Shown here one piece after another: positions 19,726 to 28,438 of a stretch of 64,000 nt of DNA; position 1 is the first letter of the stretch, and every line of letters begins with the position of its first letter. Origin of the DNA: JAWHQP01 sp032586195 (GTDB lineage Bacteria > Pseudomonadota > Gammaproteobacteria > Enterobacterales > Pasteurellaceae); contig JAWHQP010000004.1 in NCBI GenBank assembly GCA_032586195.1, positions 124,001-188,000 of the forward strand. Direction: 5' to 3'. Below the pieces are notes generated by a model. It worked only from the letters and a program-made list of their open reading frames with translations. It did no database searches and was not told the origin of the DNA. Position numbers and translations under genes: made by a program.

Positions 19726-20715
19726 ATGACGACAACCAATTTACAAATGTACTCTATTACACCGCACGCTAGTGTCGAATACTGGTCGGTATGCAAGGTG
19801 GAAGCGCTGTTTGAAACCCCGTTTCTGGAACTGGTTTATCGTGCCGCTCAAGTGCACCGCGAACATTTTAATCCGCAGCGAATCCAGCTTTCAACCCTGA
19901 TGTCGATTAAAACCGGCGGCTGCTCGGAAGATTGTGCTTACTGTCCGCAGTCGGCACGTTATCACACCGGTGTGCAGAAACAGCAGCTGCTGGATATTGA
20001 AGAAATCCTCGCCAAAGCCAGAATCGCCAAACAGCGGGGAGCCAGCCGTTTTTGCATGGGGGCGGCGTGGCGAGGCCCGAAACCTAAGGATATTGATAAA
20101 GTCAGTGAAATTATTAAGGCGGTGAAGGATATCGGCCTGGAAACCTGCGGCACCTTCGGTATGCTGGAAGACGGCATGGCAGAGGATTTAAAAGCGGCGG
20201 GGCTGGATTATTACAATCATAATTTGGATACCGCTCCCGAACATTACCGGAAAATTATCGGCACCCGCCGCTTTGATGACCGTTTGAACACCCTCGGTAA
20301 GGTGCGTAAGGCGGGGATTAAGGTGTGCTGCGGCGGGATTGTCGGCATGAATGAAACCCGCAAAGAACGGGCGGGCTTGATTGCCAGCCTGGCGAATTTG
20401 GATCCGCAGCCGGAATCCGTACCGATTAACCAGTTGGTGAAAGTGGAAGGCACACCGCTGGCGGATGCGCAGGAGCTGGACTGGACCGAATTTGTTCGCA
20501 CCGTTGCAGTGGCCCGTATTACCATGCCGAAAAGCTATGTGCGGCTCTCTGCGGGCCGCCAAGGTATGAGCGAAGAAATGCAGGCAATGTGCTTTATGGC
20601 GGGGGCAAACTCGATTTTTTACGGAGATAAACTGCTGGTTACCGAAAATCCGGAGGAAGACGGAGATCGCATCCTGATGGAAAAATTGGATTTGCTGCCT
20701 GAGGGAACGGAATAG
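19726..20715 (+). CDS. bioB: Biotin synthase
   Basis: A radical-SAM enzyme that inserts sulfur into dethiobiotin. The cluster motif C66-SED-C70-AY-C73 binds the 4Fe-4S/SAM centre. [55 protein letters not shown] and [13 protein letters not shown] are family hallmarks, including second-cluster ligands. Length 329 is normal. No other bio genes are in the window. It follows thiQ by 17 bp, so it probably shares the TPP-riboswitch transcript. Confidence 0.97.
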   Translation: MTTTNLQMYSITPHASVEYWSVCKVEALFETPFLELVYRAAQVHREHFNPQRIQLSTLMSIKTGGCSEDCAYCPQSARYHTGVQKQQLLDIEEILAKARIAKQRGASRFCMGAAWRGPKPKDIDKVSEIIKAVKDIGLETCGTFGMLEDGMAEDLKAAGLDYYNHNLDTAPEHYRKIIGTRRFDDRLNTLGKVRKAGIKVCCGGIVGMNETRKERAGLIASLANLDPQPESVPINQLVKVEGTPLADAQELDWTEFVRTVAVARITMPKSYVRLSAGRQGMSEEMQAMCFMAGANSIFYGDKLLVTENPEEDGDRILMEKLDLLPEGTE

Positions 20716-20800
20716 AAACAAAAGCGCGGTGTTGAAATTCGGAGTTTTTAAATTTCCCCCTAACGTTTAAATCTTCCTTTAGTTTCTCTTTTCTTTACCA

Positions 20801-20827
20801 CAAAAAACCACGCCCGAGAGCGTGGTT
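20801..20827 (-). terminator. Terminator of the peroxiredoxin gene
   Basis: On the minus strand AACCACGC-loop-GCGTGGTT is followed by six T, 32 bp after the stop of the gene at 20859-21461. Confidence 0.85.
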
Positions 20828-20858
20828 AGTTGCTAAAGTTCCTAATAATTAAGTCGGA

Positions 20859-21461
20859 TTAAAGTTTATCGGCGTTTTGTTTTAAGTATTTGGCGACGCC
20901 TTCAGGGTTATCTTTCATGCCTTCTTTGCCTTTTTCCCATTGCGCGGGACAAACTTCGCCGTGTTCTTCATGGAATTGTAGCGCATCGACCATACGTAAC
21001 ATTTCGTCAATGTTACGACCTAATGGCAAATCGTTCACAACCTGATGACGGACAACGCCGTTTTTGTCAATTAAGAATGAAGCGCGTAATGCAACTCCGG
21101 CTTCCGGATGTTCGATACCGTATGCTTTGGCGATTTCATGCTTAGTATCTGCGGCTAACGCATATTTAACCGGGCCGATACCGCCGTTGTCAACCGGAGT
21201 GTTACGCCATGCATTGTGGGTGTATTGTGAGTCGATTGACACGCCGACAACTTCAACGCCACGTTTTTTAAATTCTTCATAACGGTGATCGAACGCGATT
21301 AATTCTGACGGGCAAACGAATGTAAAGTCTAATGGATAGAAGAAAATTACCGCCGCTTTACCTGCGATATGTTGTTTGAAGTTGAAATTTTCAACGATTT
21401 CACCGTTGCCTAAAACGGCGGCAGAAGTAAAATCCGGTGCTTGACGGGTAACTAATACCAT
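20859..21461 (-). CDS. 2-Cys peroxiredoxin (AhpC/TSA family)
   Basis: A cytoplasmic thiol peroxidase, 200 residues. The peroxidatic cysteine is C50 in YPLDFTFVCPSE, the resolving cysteine C171 in GEVCPAQW. The GGIGPVKYALAAD loop and C-terminal YLKQNADKL are typical of sensitive typical-2-Cys enzymes. ATG 21461 has GGAGAG upstream and gives the right N-terminus (MVLVTRQAPDF); a longer in-frame extension is unlikely. It is divergent from metC. No reductase gene is adjacent. Confidence 0.93.
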   Translation of the reverse strand: MVLVTRQAPDFTSAAVLGNGEIVENFNFKQHIAGKAAVIFFYPLDFTFVCPSELIAFDHRYEEFKKRGVEVVGVSIDSQYTHNAWRNTPVDNGGIGPVKYALAADTKHEIAKAYGIEHPEAGVALRASFLIDKNGVVRHQVVNDLPLGRNIDEMLRMVDALQFHEEHGEVCPAQWEKGKEGMKDNPEGVAKYLKQNADKL

Positions 21462-21529
21462 AGTAAAACTCTCCATAAGTTTAGAATGAAATAAACATTT
21501 GCGTATATAAAGATTGTGTCGCAATATTA

Positions 21530-21566
21530 ATCGGGCGTATTCTATGTGAATTTATCGCCGCCCGAT
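21530..21566. promoter_or_regulatory. Inverted repeat between peroxiredoxin gene and metC
   Basis: ATCGGGCG (21530-21537) and CGCCCGAT (21559-21566) are exact inverted arms 21 bp apart, about two DNA turns, in the divergent promoter region. It could be a dimer-binding operator. The regulator is unknown. Confidence 0.45.
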
Positions 21567-21627
21567 AGCTGGTTTTATCTATTAAATTAATCAATGTAAT
21601 CAATATAACTCAATATTCGGAAGTATT

Positions 21628-22818
21628 ATGACAGATAAATATTCAATTGCCACAACGTTGGTACACGCCGGTCGTGACAAACGCGTCACCCGGGGCAGTG
21701 TGAATCCCGTGATTCAACGGGCTTCATCCTTGGTTTTCGATAGCCTGAAACATAAGCAAGAAGCGACCGTTAACCGGGCCAAACAAGCTCTATTTTACGG
21801 CCGTCGCGGTACGCTTACCCATTTTGCCCTGCAGGATTTAATGTGTGAAATGGAAGGCGGAGCGGGCTGTTATTTATATCCTTGCGGTGCGGCGGCGGTC
21901 ACTAACGCGATTCTTGCTTTTGTGAAAACGGGCGATCACGTGGTAATGACGGGAGCCGCCTATGAGCCGACGCAGGATTTCTGTAATGTTATTTTAAAGA
22001 AAATGGGCATCGCCACTTCTTATTATGATCCGATTCACAGCCCGGAGGAGATTGCCGGCCTGATTCAGCCGAATACCGCGGTATTATTTTTGGAAAGTCC
22101 GAGTTCGCTGACGATGGAAGTTCCCGATGTGCCGGGTATTGTGAAAGCGGCCCGTCAGATCAATCCCGATATTGTGATTATGATCGACAATACCTGGGCC
22201 GGCGGCATTTTATTTAAACCGCTGGAACATGGGGTGGATATCTCCATTCAGGCCGGCACCAAATATTTAGTGGGACATTCCGATGTAATGGTCGGCACCG
22301 CGGTATCCAACGCCCGCTGCTGGGATAGACTGCGGGAAAATTCCTATTTAATGGGGCAGATGGTGGATGCGGATACCGCTTACACTACGGCTCGCGGCAT
22401 TCGTTCTCTTGCCGTGCGATTTAAACAACACACTGAAAGCGGTCTTGCCGTTGCCGACTGGCTGGCGGCACAACCGCAGGTGAAAGCGGTGTATCATCCT
22501 GCGTTGCCAAGTTGCCTGGGACACGAATTTTTTAAGCGCGATTTCACCGGTTCGGCGGGCTTATTTTCCTTTGAGTTAAAGGAAAAATTATCTCACGAGC
22601 AACTGGAACGTTTTATGGATCATTTCAAGCTCTTTTCCATGGCGTATTCATGGGGCGGTTTTGAATCCCTGATTCTCTACAATCAACCTGAAGAAATTGC
22701 ACGCATCCGTCCGAATATCCAACGCAGATTAACCGGCACTTTAATCCGAGTGCATATCGGCTTTGAAGATGTTGGTGAATTGATAGCGGATTTACAGGCG
22801 GGGTTTGAACGTTTGTAG
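21628..22818 (+). CDS. metC: Cystathionine beta-lyase
   Basis: A PLP enzyme that converts cystathionine to homocysteine, pyruvate and ammonia in methionine synthesis. It is 396 residues. [13 protein letters not shown] binds the PLP phosphate, [19 protein letters not shown] carries the PLP-pyridine Asp, and the Schiff-base lysine is in [23 protein letters not shown] near the C-terminus favours MetC over MetB. The start follows CGGAAG. It is monocistronic and ends near a USS (22846). Confidence 0.94.
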   Translation: MTDKYSIATTLVHAGRDKRVTRGSVNPVIQRASSLVFDSLKHKQEATVNRAKQALFYGRRGTLTHFALQDLMCEMEGGAGCYLYPCGAAAVTNAILAFVKTGDHVVMTGAAYEPTQDFCNVILKKMGIATSYYDPIHSPEEIAGLIQPNTAVLFLESPSSLTMEVPDVPGIVKAARQINPDIVIMIDNTWAGGILFKPLEHGVDISIQAGTKYLVGHSDVMVGTAVSNARCWDRLRENSYLMGQMVDADTAYTTARGIRSLAVRFKQHTESGLAVADWLAAQPQVKAVYHPALPSCLGHEFFKRDFTGSAGLFSFELKEKLSHEQLERFMDHFKLFSMAYSWGGFESLILYNQPEEIARIRPNIQRRLTGTLIRVHIGFEDVGELIADLQAGFERL

Positions 22819-22940
22819 TCTGATCTTTTGCTATGAAGAAAGACAAAGTGCGGTGCTGAAAAATCAAGTTTTGCGCCGCCTCCCGAATCAGACCGTTTGA
22901 TTAAGAGCCGATAATGACATTGCCCGGATTTGATCATTTT

Positions 22941-22975
22941 AGGCATAGTAGGCTGGTTGAGATCTACTATGCCTA
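22941..22975. terminator. Hairpin between metC and the iolG-like gene
   Basis: AGGCATAGTAG/CTACTATGCCT is a perfect 11-bp stem with a 13-nt loop in the space between convergent genes. No strong T-run follows on either strand, so it may be a weak bidirectional terminator. Confidence 0.55.
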
Positions 22976-23018
22976 AGAATGAGTCCGATCGGCCTTGTTT
23001 TAGCTGACTATAAAATGA

Positions 23019-24008
23019 TTATAATTTAATCTCATTTCCGCTTTTTAATGACTCAAGCGCCATGTCAGCCAAGTAAAGCGCCTGTTGTCCATCAAAACCG
23101 GTTGTCGCCGGCTGTGCTTTACCTTTAAGGATATTAACAAAGTGTTCCCATTCCGCTTTATAAGCGGCTTCATAACGTTGCAGAAAGAAAAACTCCGGTT
23201 TGGCCGAAGTACAACCGGCATCTGACCATAATTCCACAGTGTTTTCTATTTGATTTTTAGCCGTTAATACTCCTTTTTCACCGTGTAATTCAATACGTTG
23301 ATCATAGCCATATGCGGAACGGCGAGTATTGGAAATGGTTGCCATGGCGCCGGATGGGAAACGCATTACCACGAAAGCGGTGTCTATATCGCCTGCCGCG
23401 CCGATCATCGGATCTACAATGGTTGAACCGCAAGCGTAAATAGACTCGGGTTCTTCGCCTATAATAAAACGAGCCATATCGAAATCATGAATAGTCATAT
23501 CGCGAAATAATCCGCCGGATACTTTAATATATTCTACCGGTGGCGGGGCAGGATCTCGGGAAATAATGATAAGAGATTCGGGTTTGCCGATTTCACCCGC
23601 GCTCAAACGTTCTTTCAATAATTTGAATTGAGGATCATATCGACGATTAAAGCCGATAAATAAAGGCACTTTCTGCTTTTCCACTACGGCCAGACATTCT
23701 TTTACCCTCGCCATATTGAGATGAACAGGTTTTTCACAAAAAATGGTTTTGCCGGCTTTTGCCGCCAATTCGATCAAATCCGCGTGAGTATTGGTTGCCG
23801 AGGCAATTAATACACCGTGAATGTTAGGATCGGCCATCGCTTCTTCTACGGTTTGTATTTTACAACCATATTTATCGGCAATTTTTTGGGCGTTTTCTGC
23901 AACAGGATCAATCACCGAATATAAGTTAGTTTCGGGATGATGAGCGATATTGACCGAATGAACCACCTGACCTATACGGCCGGCACCAAATAATGCAATA
24001 TTAAACAT
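23019..24008 (-). CDS. Inositol 2-dehydrogenase-like oxidoreductase (Gfo/Idh/MocA family)
   Basis: A 329-residue NAD(P)-dependent dehydrogenase. The Rossmann start is IALFGAGRIGQVVHSVNIA, the catalytic lysine is in FCEKPVHLN, and GLFRDMTIHDFDMARF holds the conserved Asp/His pair of inositol dehydrogenases. It closely resembles IolG and would oxidise a cyclic polyol or a pyranose to its keto form. It is last in a three-gene operon (sugar porter, TIM-barrel isomerase, dehydrogenase) controlled by an adjacent AraC gene. The other iol genes (B, C, D, E) are absent here, so the substrate stays open. Confidence 0.85.
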   Translation of the reverse strand: MFNIALFGAGRIGQVVHSVNIAHHPETNLYSVIDPVAENAQKIADKYGCKIQTVEEAMADPNIHGVLIASATNTHADLIELAAKAGKTIFCEKPVHLNMARVKECLAVVEKQKVPLFIGFNRRYDPQFKLLKERLSAGEIGKPESLIIISRDPAPPPVEYIKVSGGLFRDMTIHDFDMARFIIGEEPESIYACGSTIVDPMIGAAGDIDTAFVVMRFPSGAMATISNTRRSAYGYDQRIELHGEKGVLTAKNQIENTVELWSDAGCTSAKPEFFFLQRYEAAYKAEWEHFVNILKGKAQPATTGFDGQQALYLADMALESLKSGNEIKL

Positions 24009-24037
24009 AAGAAACTCCTTATTTTTATCCGTAAAGT

Positions 24038-24814
24038 TTATTGAAATGCTTGTTTAAAACGGGCTAATGCCAATTCACTGTCACCGGATGCCCAGGCCTC
24101 CATTGCTACCGTGCCGGTATAGCCGATTTCCTGAATAGCTTTGGCGATTGCCGGATAGTTAATTTCTCCTGTGCCCGGTTCACAACGTCCCGGAACGTCG
24201 GCTATTTGGATTTCACCCAAATAATCTTTGCATTGACGCAGAAGTTCGATCAGATTTCCTTCTCCTATTTGAGCGTGGTATAAATCCAGATTCATTTTGA
24301 GATAAGGGCTGTTAATTGCTTTTACTAAGGTATAGGTATCTTTTGCCAAAGCAAAAGGCGTGCCTTTATGATCTACAAGCAGGTTTAAATTTTCCAGCAT
24401 GAATATTTTATTCGCTTGTTCACCGAGTTTAGCGACTTTACGCAAAGTATCCGCAGCTTTTAGCCACATTTCGGGTGTGACCACTTCCACCGGTTTAACG
24501 GGAAAACCGCCTTCGCCTAATCCCGTACCATGAAAATTCAAAGACGGGCAGTTTAATTTTTGCGCGACAGGAATAGACTGTTGCATTGTTTCCAACAGTT
24601 GTTCAATTTCTTCATCATCAGTTAAATTCCCTTTTATATAACCGGTCATTGAAGTAATGCGGGCTCCCGTTTCAACAATGGCGTCAATATCTTTGTTGGT
24701 CCAGTCCCAGATCTCGACACCGAATCCTAGAGAGTGGATTTTTCTTACACGTTCGATGAAAGGTAATTCTAAGAATACCATTTCCGCACAGACGGAAAGT
24801 TTATAGTTTTGCAT
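24038..24814 (-). CDS. TIM-barrel sugar isomerase/epimerase (hydroxypyruvate-isomerase-like)
   Basis: A 258-residue member of the AP-endonuclease-2/sugar-isomerase superfamily, nearest in style to hydroxypyruvate isomerase and OtnI. Metal-site segments are MLENLNLLVDH (Glu), NLDLYHAQIGEGNL (Asp/His), IQIADVPGRCEPGTGEI (His replaced by Asp context) and VAMEAW (Glu). It sits between the sugar porter (10 bp) and the iolG-like gene (29 bp). I infer that it isomerises the keto product of the neighbouring dehydrogenase. The exact reaction is unknown. Confidence 0.75.
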   Translation of the reverse strand: MQNYKLSVCAEMVFLELPFIERVRKIHSLGFGVEIWDWTNKDIDAIVETGARITSMTGYIKGNLTDDEEIEQLLETMQQSIPVAQKLNCPSLNFHGTGLGEGGFPVKPVEVVTPEMWLKAADTLRKVAKLGEQANKIFMLENLNLLVDHKGTPFALAKDTYTLVKAINSPYLKMNLDLYHAQIGEGNLIELLRQCKDYLGEIQIADVPGRCEPGTGEINYPAIAKAIQEIGYTGTVAMEAWASGDSELALARFKQAFQ

Positions 24815-24824
24815 AGTGACTCCT

Positions 24825-26273
24825 TTAATGAAGATTAAGTTTTGCCAGACTTTCTTGGATTTCCGGCTCTTGTCTGAAGCGTTTGGATTGAGCTAGCATA
24901 ATCGGTTCGATTTTCTCCAAGGAAATACCACGTGTTTCGGGTAAGAAGCGACTAACAAACCAAAAACCGATTAAACAGAACAGAGCACAGATGAGTAGTG
25001 GAAATGAACCGTTGAATTTTTCCATCAAAAATTCGCTTCGGTTCATCATTGGGAAAGATTGAGTGACGATAAAATTGGATATATACATGGCGCTGAATGC
25101 AATACCCATGCCGACCGCCCGCATTCTATTAGGGAATATTTCCGACATGATAAGCCAAGCGCCTAAACTCCAGGATGTGCCGAAAATTAACACAAATAGG
25201 AATAATGTAATAACAGGGAAGTATCCTTTAATCCCCGCCATAAAAGTGAATGAAGTGAGTAGTAGGCAAATCATGCAGCCAATGGTGCCGAATTTGAGCA
25301 ATGGTTTGCGTCCCATTCTATCGACCAAGAATAGAGCGATGGCTACACCGATACAGTTTGCCGCGCCAAGAAAAATACTTTGGAATAAGGAATCCTGCAT
25401 ATTCGTATTAATATTTTTCAGTAAAGACGGTGCGTAATAGAGTAAAATATTAATCCCGATAAGTTGTTGCAGAGTAGCGATGGCACATCCTACTAATACA
25501 ATAAAGCGGGTTTTAGGGTTTTGAAAAACTTGCCGAGTATTTAAACTGACTTTTTCTTGTATTTTTTCTAATTTTATTGAATCAATAATTTCGTTAAGCA
25601 GATTTTTGGCGTGTTCAAGGTTAGAAAGCCGCGTTAATATAGTAAGGGATTTTTCGTTTCGTCCGACCATTGCATACCAGCGAGGAGATTCCGGCATAAA
25701 AAAGACTAAAATCAAGAACAGGATGATTGGTACCAGCTCTGATGCCAACATCCAGCGCCAACCAAAAACGGTTATCCATTCTTCATCCATACCTTTGGCA
25801 ATCATATAATTAACGATATAGACCACCAATTGCCCGGTTACCATCAGTAGTTGTTGTAAACCCAACATGCGTCCACGGTAATCTTTTGGAGAAACTTCGG
25901 CAATATAAAGGGGCGTAACCGCGGATGCCATACCTACGGCAAACCCTCCAATCAAACGATATACCACGAACCAAAAGAAATTGATTGCCAGCGCCGAACC
26001 TACGGCGGAAATGAAGAAGAGGATAGCGGTAAAGATTAATGTACCTTTGCGTCCGTATTTATTCGAAATGGAACCGACAATCCAGGCACCGAATATACAA
26101 CCGAATAAGACATTAGAAACGGCCCATCCGCTTTCAGCCGGACTCAATATGAAGTGTTTGGTTAAAGGCTCAATTACGCCTGAAATTACCGAAGCGTCAT
26201 AACCTAACATTACACCGCTTAATGATGCGATTACGCAGATAAATGAGACATATAACATATTATGTTTATTCAT
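24825..26273 (-). CDS. Sugar porter family MFS transporter (inositol/galactose/xylose type)
   Basis: A 482-residue inner-membrane sugar:proton symporter with 12 predicted helices. Sugar-porter signatures are GYDASVISGVIEPL in helix 1, NKYGRKGTL, PLYIAEVSPKDYRGRMLGLQQ, PESPRWY, QQLIGINILLYYAPSL, DRMGRKPLLK and the terminal RFLPETRGISLEKIE. It is first in the operon with the isomerase and iolG-like genes. The pairing suggests myo-inositol or a related polyol, but sequence alone does not fix the substrate. Confidence 0.88.
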   Translation of the reverse strand: MNKHNMLYVSFICVIASLSGVMLGYDASVISGVIEPLTKHFILSPAESGWAVSNVLFGCIFGAWIVGSISNKYGRKGTLIFTAILFFISAVGSALAINFFWFVVYRLIGGFAVGMASAVTPLYIAEVSPKDYRGRMLGLQQLLMVTGQLVVYIVNYMIAKGMDEEWITVFGWRWMLASELVPIILFLILVFFMPESPRWYAMVGRNEKSLTILTRLSNLEHAKNLLNEIIDSIKLEKIQEKVSLNTRQVFQNPKTRFIVLVGCAIATLQQLIGINILLYYAPSLLKNINTNMQDSLFQSIFLGAANCIGVAIALFLVDRMGRKPLLKFGTIGCMICLLLTSFTFMAGIKGYFPVITLFLFVLIFGTSWSLGAWLIMSEIFPNRMRAVGMGIAFSAMYISNFIVTQSFPMMNRSEFLMEKFNGSFPLLICALFCLIGFWFVSRFLPETRGISLEKIEPIMLAQSKRFRQEPEIQESLAKLNLH

Positions 26274-26474
26274 AATTCCTCCTTGTTATGAGAGTTATCA
26301 TGTATTAAATTCATCTATTGTTAATAGATGCAAATATATTTGATCTAGAGTATTCTTCTCCTCTGAATTTAGGATTTAGGGGATAATAAAAAACCTTGAT
26401 GAAAAGTATATTGAAAAAAATAGCAGGGCAGCTTTGAATTTTTCTGTTTTTATGAGGAAAAATGATGTTATTTT

Positions 26475-26490
26475 TGTGAATCAGCTCACA
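26475..26490. promoter_or_regulatory. Perfect CRP site upstream of the inositol-like operon
   Basis: TGTGA-ATCAGC-TCACA lies 200 bp before the transporter start. A CATAAA -10 candidate at 26449-26454 (minus strand) would place its centre near -40, a class II activation position. The rest of 26274-26514 shows no gene. Confidence 0.85.
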
Positions 26491-26514
26491 ATTATTGGTT
26501 CTTTCTTTGAAATA

Positions 26515-27390
26515 TTACTTTTTTGGGAATTCTAATTGTTGACCAATCCATAATTCGCGGTAAGATTTTGGAGAAATTCCGGTTATTTTGCTAAAAGCCG
26601 CGGTGAAATAATTTGGATCGTTATAACCTACGGCAATAGAAATTTGCGTAATGGTTTGGTTGGTAGTCATTAGTAATGATTGCGCCTCACCGATACGCCG
26701 GCGGTTTAGGTATTGGATTGGAGAGAATTTGGTTTCTTTTTTAAAAAGATGAGAAAGATAAGATGTGCTCACCTTAAACCGGGTAGCGATTTTACTCAGA
26801 GTCAGCGGCTCGGTGTAATTTTGTTCCAAATAGTCTTTTACCTGATCAACCAGCGTTCTTTTTTTATAGAAAACAGGTCTAATCCATTGTTTCGGTAAGC
26901 TTACAATAATCGTTAATAAAGAAAGCAACAGATAATTCGCAAATTCATGAGCATTAGGCAGATCTTTATCCACATAGAAAAACATCATTTCTAAAATTTT
27001 ATTGATTGTTTCTTTGTGTTCTCCACTGGAAATTACAGCCGGTGCGCTGATATCGAATAAACAGTTGGGTTCCATTCCCTTGATTTTTAAATTACGAATA
27101 CCGCAACAATACGTCACCATATCAGAATTGAGTTGAGCCATTTCGTCATGGATGACCCCTTGATTAAATATAAGTACGTCTCCGGCCTTTGTATCATATT
27201 TCGTACCATCGATAATATGCTTACCTTTACCTTGCGCCACAAAAACAATTTCAAGGTGCTCATCATGCTTATGCAGCATTCTAGGCAGATATTCCTGCAT
27301 CCCTTGCGTATTGGTTATATAGCATAATTGTGGTTGGTGATTATGTTCAAAAATAGAATTTTTATTTTCTTTAATATAATGCTGCCACAT
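26515..27390 (-). CDS. AraC-family transcriptional regulator
   Basis: A 291-residue regulator. The N-terminal cupin sensor has LPRMLHKHDEHLEIVFVAQG and AGDVLIFNQGVIHDE. The C-terminal double HTH has LEQNYTEPLTLSKIATRFKV, STSYLSHLFKKETKFSPIQY and ITQISIAVGYNDPNYFTAAF, the AraC signature. The start follows AAGGAGAAACTTT. It lies just upstream of the sugar porter operon on the same strand and is the likely activator of that operon. The cupin suggests direct sensing of the sugar. Confidence 0.9.
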   Translation of the reverse strand: MWQHYIKENKNSIFEHNHQPQLCYITNTQGMQEYLPRMLHKHDEHLEIVFVAQGKGKHIIDGTKYDTKAGDVLIFNQGVIHDEMAQLNSDMVTYCCGIRNLKIKGMEPNCLFDISAPAVISSGEHKETINKILEMMFFYVDKDLPNAHEFANYLLLSLLTIIVSLPKQWIRPVFYKKRTLVDQVKDYLEQNYTEPLTLSKIATRFKVSTSYLSHLFKKETKFSPIQYLNRRRIGEAQSLLMTTNQTITQISIAVGYNDPNYFTAAFSKITGISPKSYRELWIGQQLEFPKK

Positions 27391-27457
27391 AAAGTTTCTC
27401 CTTATATGAAGGTTTGGAGCTATCTTTATTTGTTTAATCGAATGAAGAAAATAAATC

Positions 27458-27473
27458 TGTGATCATCCTCACA
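27458..27473. promoter_or_regulatory. Perfect CRP site upstream of the araC-type gene
   Basis: TGTGA-TCATCC-TCACA is centred 75 bp before the regulator's start codon. Together with the site at 26475, both regulator and operon appear subject to catabolite control. Confidence 0.85.
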
Positions 27474-27553
27474 AAATGAAATGTTAATTCTAAATAAAGG
27501 TATTCTGGAATTTTCAATTAAGTAGTTAAGAATCATTCACGAAAGGGCCTGCT

Positions 27554-27622
27554 ATGGCAAGAATTGGCGAGAACGAACGGATTGGTCAGCGCATTATCCA
27601 CCGCTGGCACACTATGAACTAG
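27554..27622 (+). CDS. Possible 22-residue peptide ORF (weak)
   Basis: ATG at 27554 behind GAAAGG opens a 22-codon frame (MARIGENERIGQRIIHRWHT, MN) that ends TAG just before a USS. The region 27391-27737 otherwise holds only a CRP site and an inverted USS pair. It could be a real small protein, a leader, or the remnant of a lost gene. No family is recognised. Confidence 0.2.
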   Translation: MARIGENERIGQRIIHRWHTMN

Positions 27623-27624
27623 AG

Positions 27625-27668
27625 TAAAGTGCGGTGTCAAAAACGTTAATTTTTAACACCGCACTTTG
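27625..27668. terminator. Inverted USS pair acting as terminator
   Basis: AAAGTGCGGTGT (27626-27637) and ACACCGCACTTT (27656-27667) can form a 12-bp stem between the DUF1439 gene's 3' end and the araC region. Inverted USS pairs are well-known terminators in Pasteurellaceae. Confidence 0.75.
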
Positions 27669-27737
27669 ATATGTTCCGTCACCCGGATTTTTGCCGGCTC
27701 CGTTAATCGGTGAAACTAAATAACCAAGGTTATCTGT

Positions 27738-28304
27738 TCATAATATCTCTGTTTCCAGAGATAATTTTCCCTGTTCGACCCGAATGCCCTTGGCAAATTT
27801 TTTAATCAGCAGATCACGCGGCTTGCTTTCATCGAGAGTATAAATCGGCATGGTGGTTAATAGGGTGGCGATAGCCCGGCTGACCAGCGGCATGACGGGA
27901 TTAATCTTTTCCATATATTGCTGCGGCGAACCGGACCATTGTTTAATGCGTAGATCCTTAAGATAAACGGCCCCTTGTTCCGCGTTATAGTAAGGAATAG
28001 TATCGACCACCAGATCGATTTTGCCCACATAATTTTGTTTGCCGAGATTGAACAGGCCGTCAATCGTACCGCTGATTTCTATGCGATCTTTGTCAGCCTG
28101 CCCTATTTTGGCGCTGAGATTCTGTAGATCGTAGTCAATTTGGAATAAACCCGGCATGCCGAGTTTATCGCTGATGTCGCCTTTTTTAGCCAAATAGTCG
28201 TTCACTTCCTGCTCACTTACCGAAAAGAGATTGGCTTGAACGGCCGGGGAAAAGAATAGAAAACATAGCAGTAAATAGCGGTAGAAACGGCGTAATCGTT
28301 GCAT
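27738..28304 (-). CDS. DUF1439 (YceB-like) exported protein
   Basis: A 188-residue protein with signal peptide (RFYRYLLLCFLFFSPAVQAN). The mature part opens LFSVSEQEVNDYLAKKGD, typical of DUF1439/YceB, and continues with beta-rich lipid-binding-like segments. No lipobox cysteine is seen, unlike E. coli YceB. Function is unknown; the fold is related to lipid-binding tubular proteins. It is divergent from the kinase-like gene and ends at an inverted USS pair. Confidence 0.7.
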   Translation of the reverse strand: MQRLRRFYRYLLLCFLFFSPAVQANLFSVSEQEVNDYLAKKGDISDKLGMPGLFQIDYDLQNLSAKIGQADKDRIEISGTIDGLFNLGKQNYVGKIDLVVDTIPYYNAEQGAVYLKDLRIKQWSGSPQQYMEKINPVMPLVSRAIATLLTTMPIYTLDESKPRDLLIKKFAKGIRVEQGKLSLETEIL

Positions 28305-28438
28305 AATAACCTTGTTTATTTAACATTAGTGAGAAAAAACAGTAAAATAAATCATTTTTCTGTGCGTGTTATCATAATAGATGTCATGAGCGGATCATAG
28401 CGTTTTATTGTGGTCTGCCTTATTGTGTTAGGAGTGAA

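Noticed and set aside
20188..20721. 177-codon minus-strand frame across bioB
   Set aside because: bioB is unmistakable on the plus strand. The antisense frame has no ribosome site and only composition-driven sequence.
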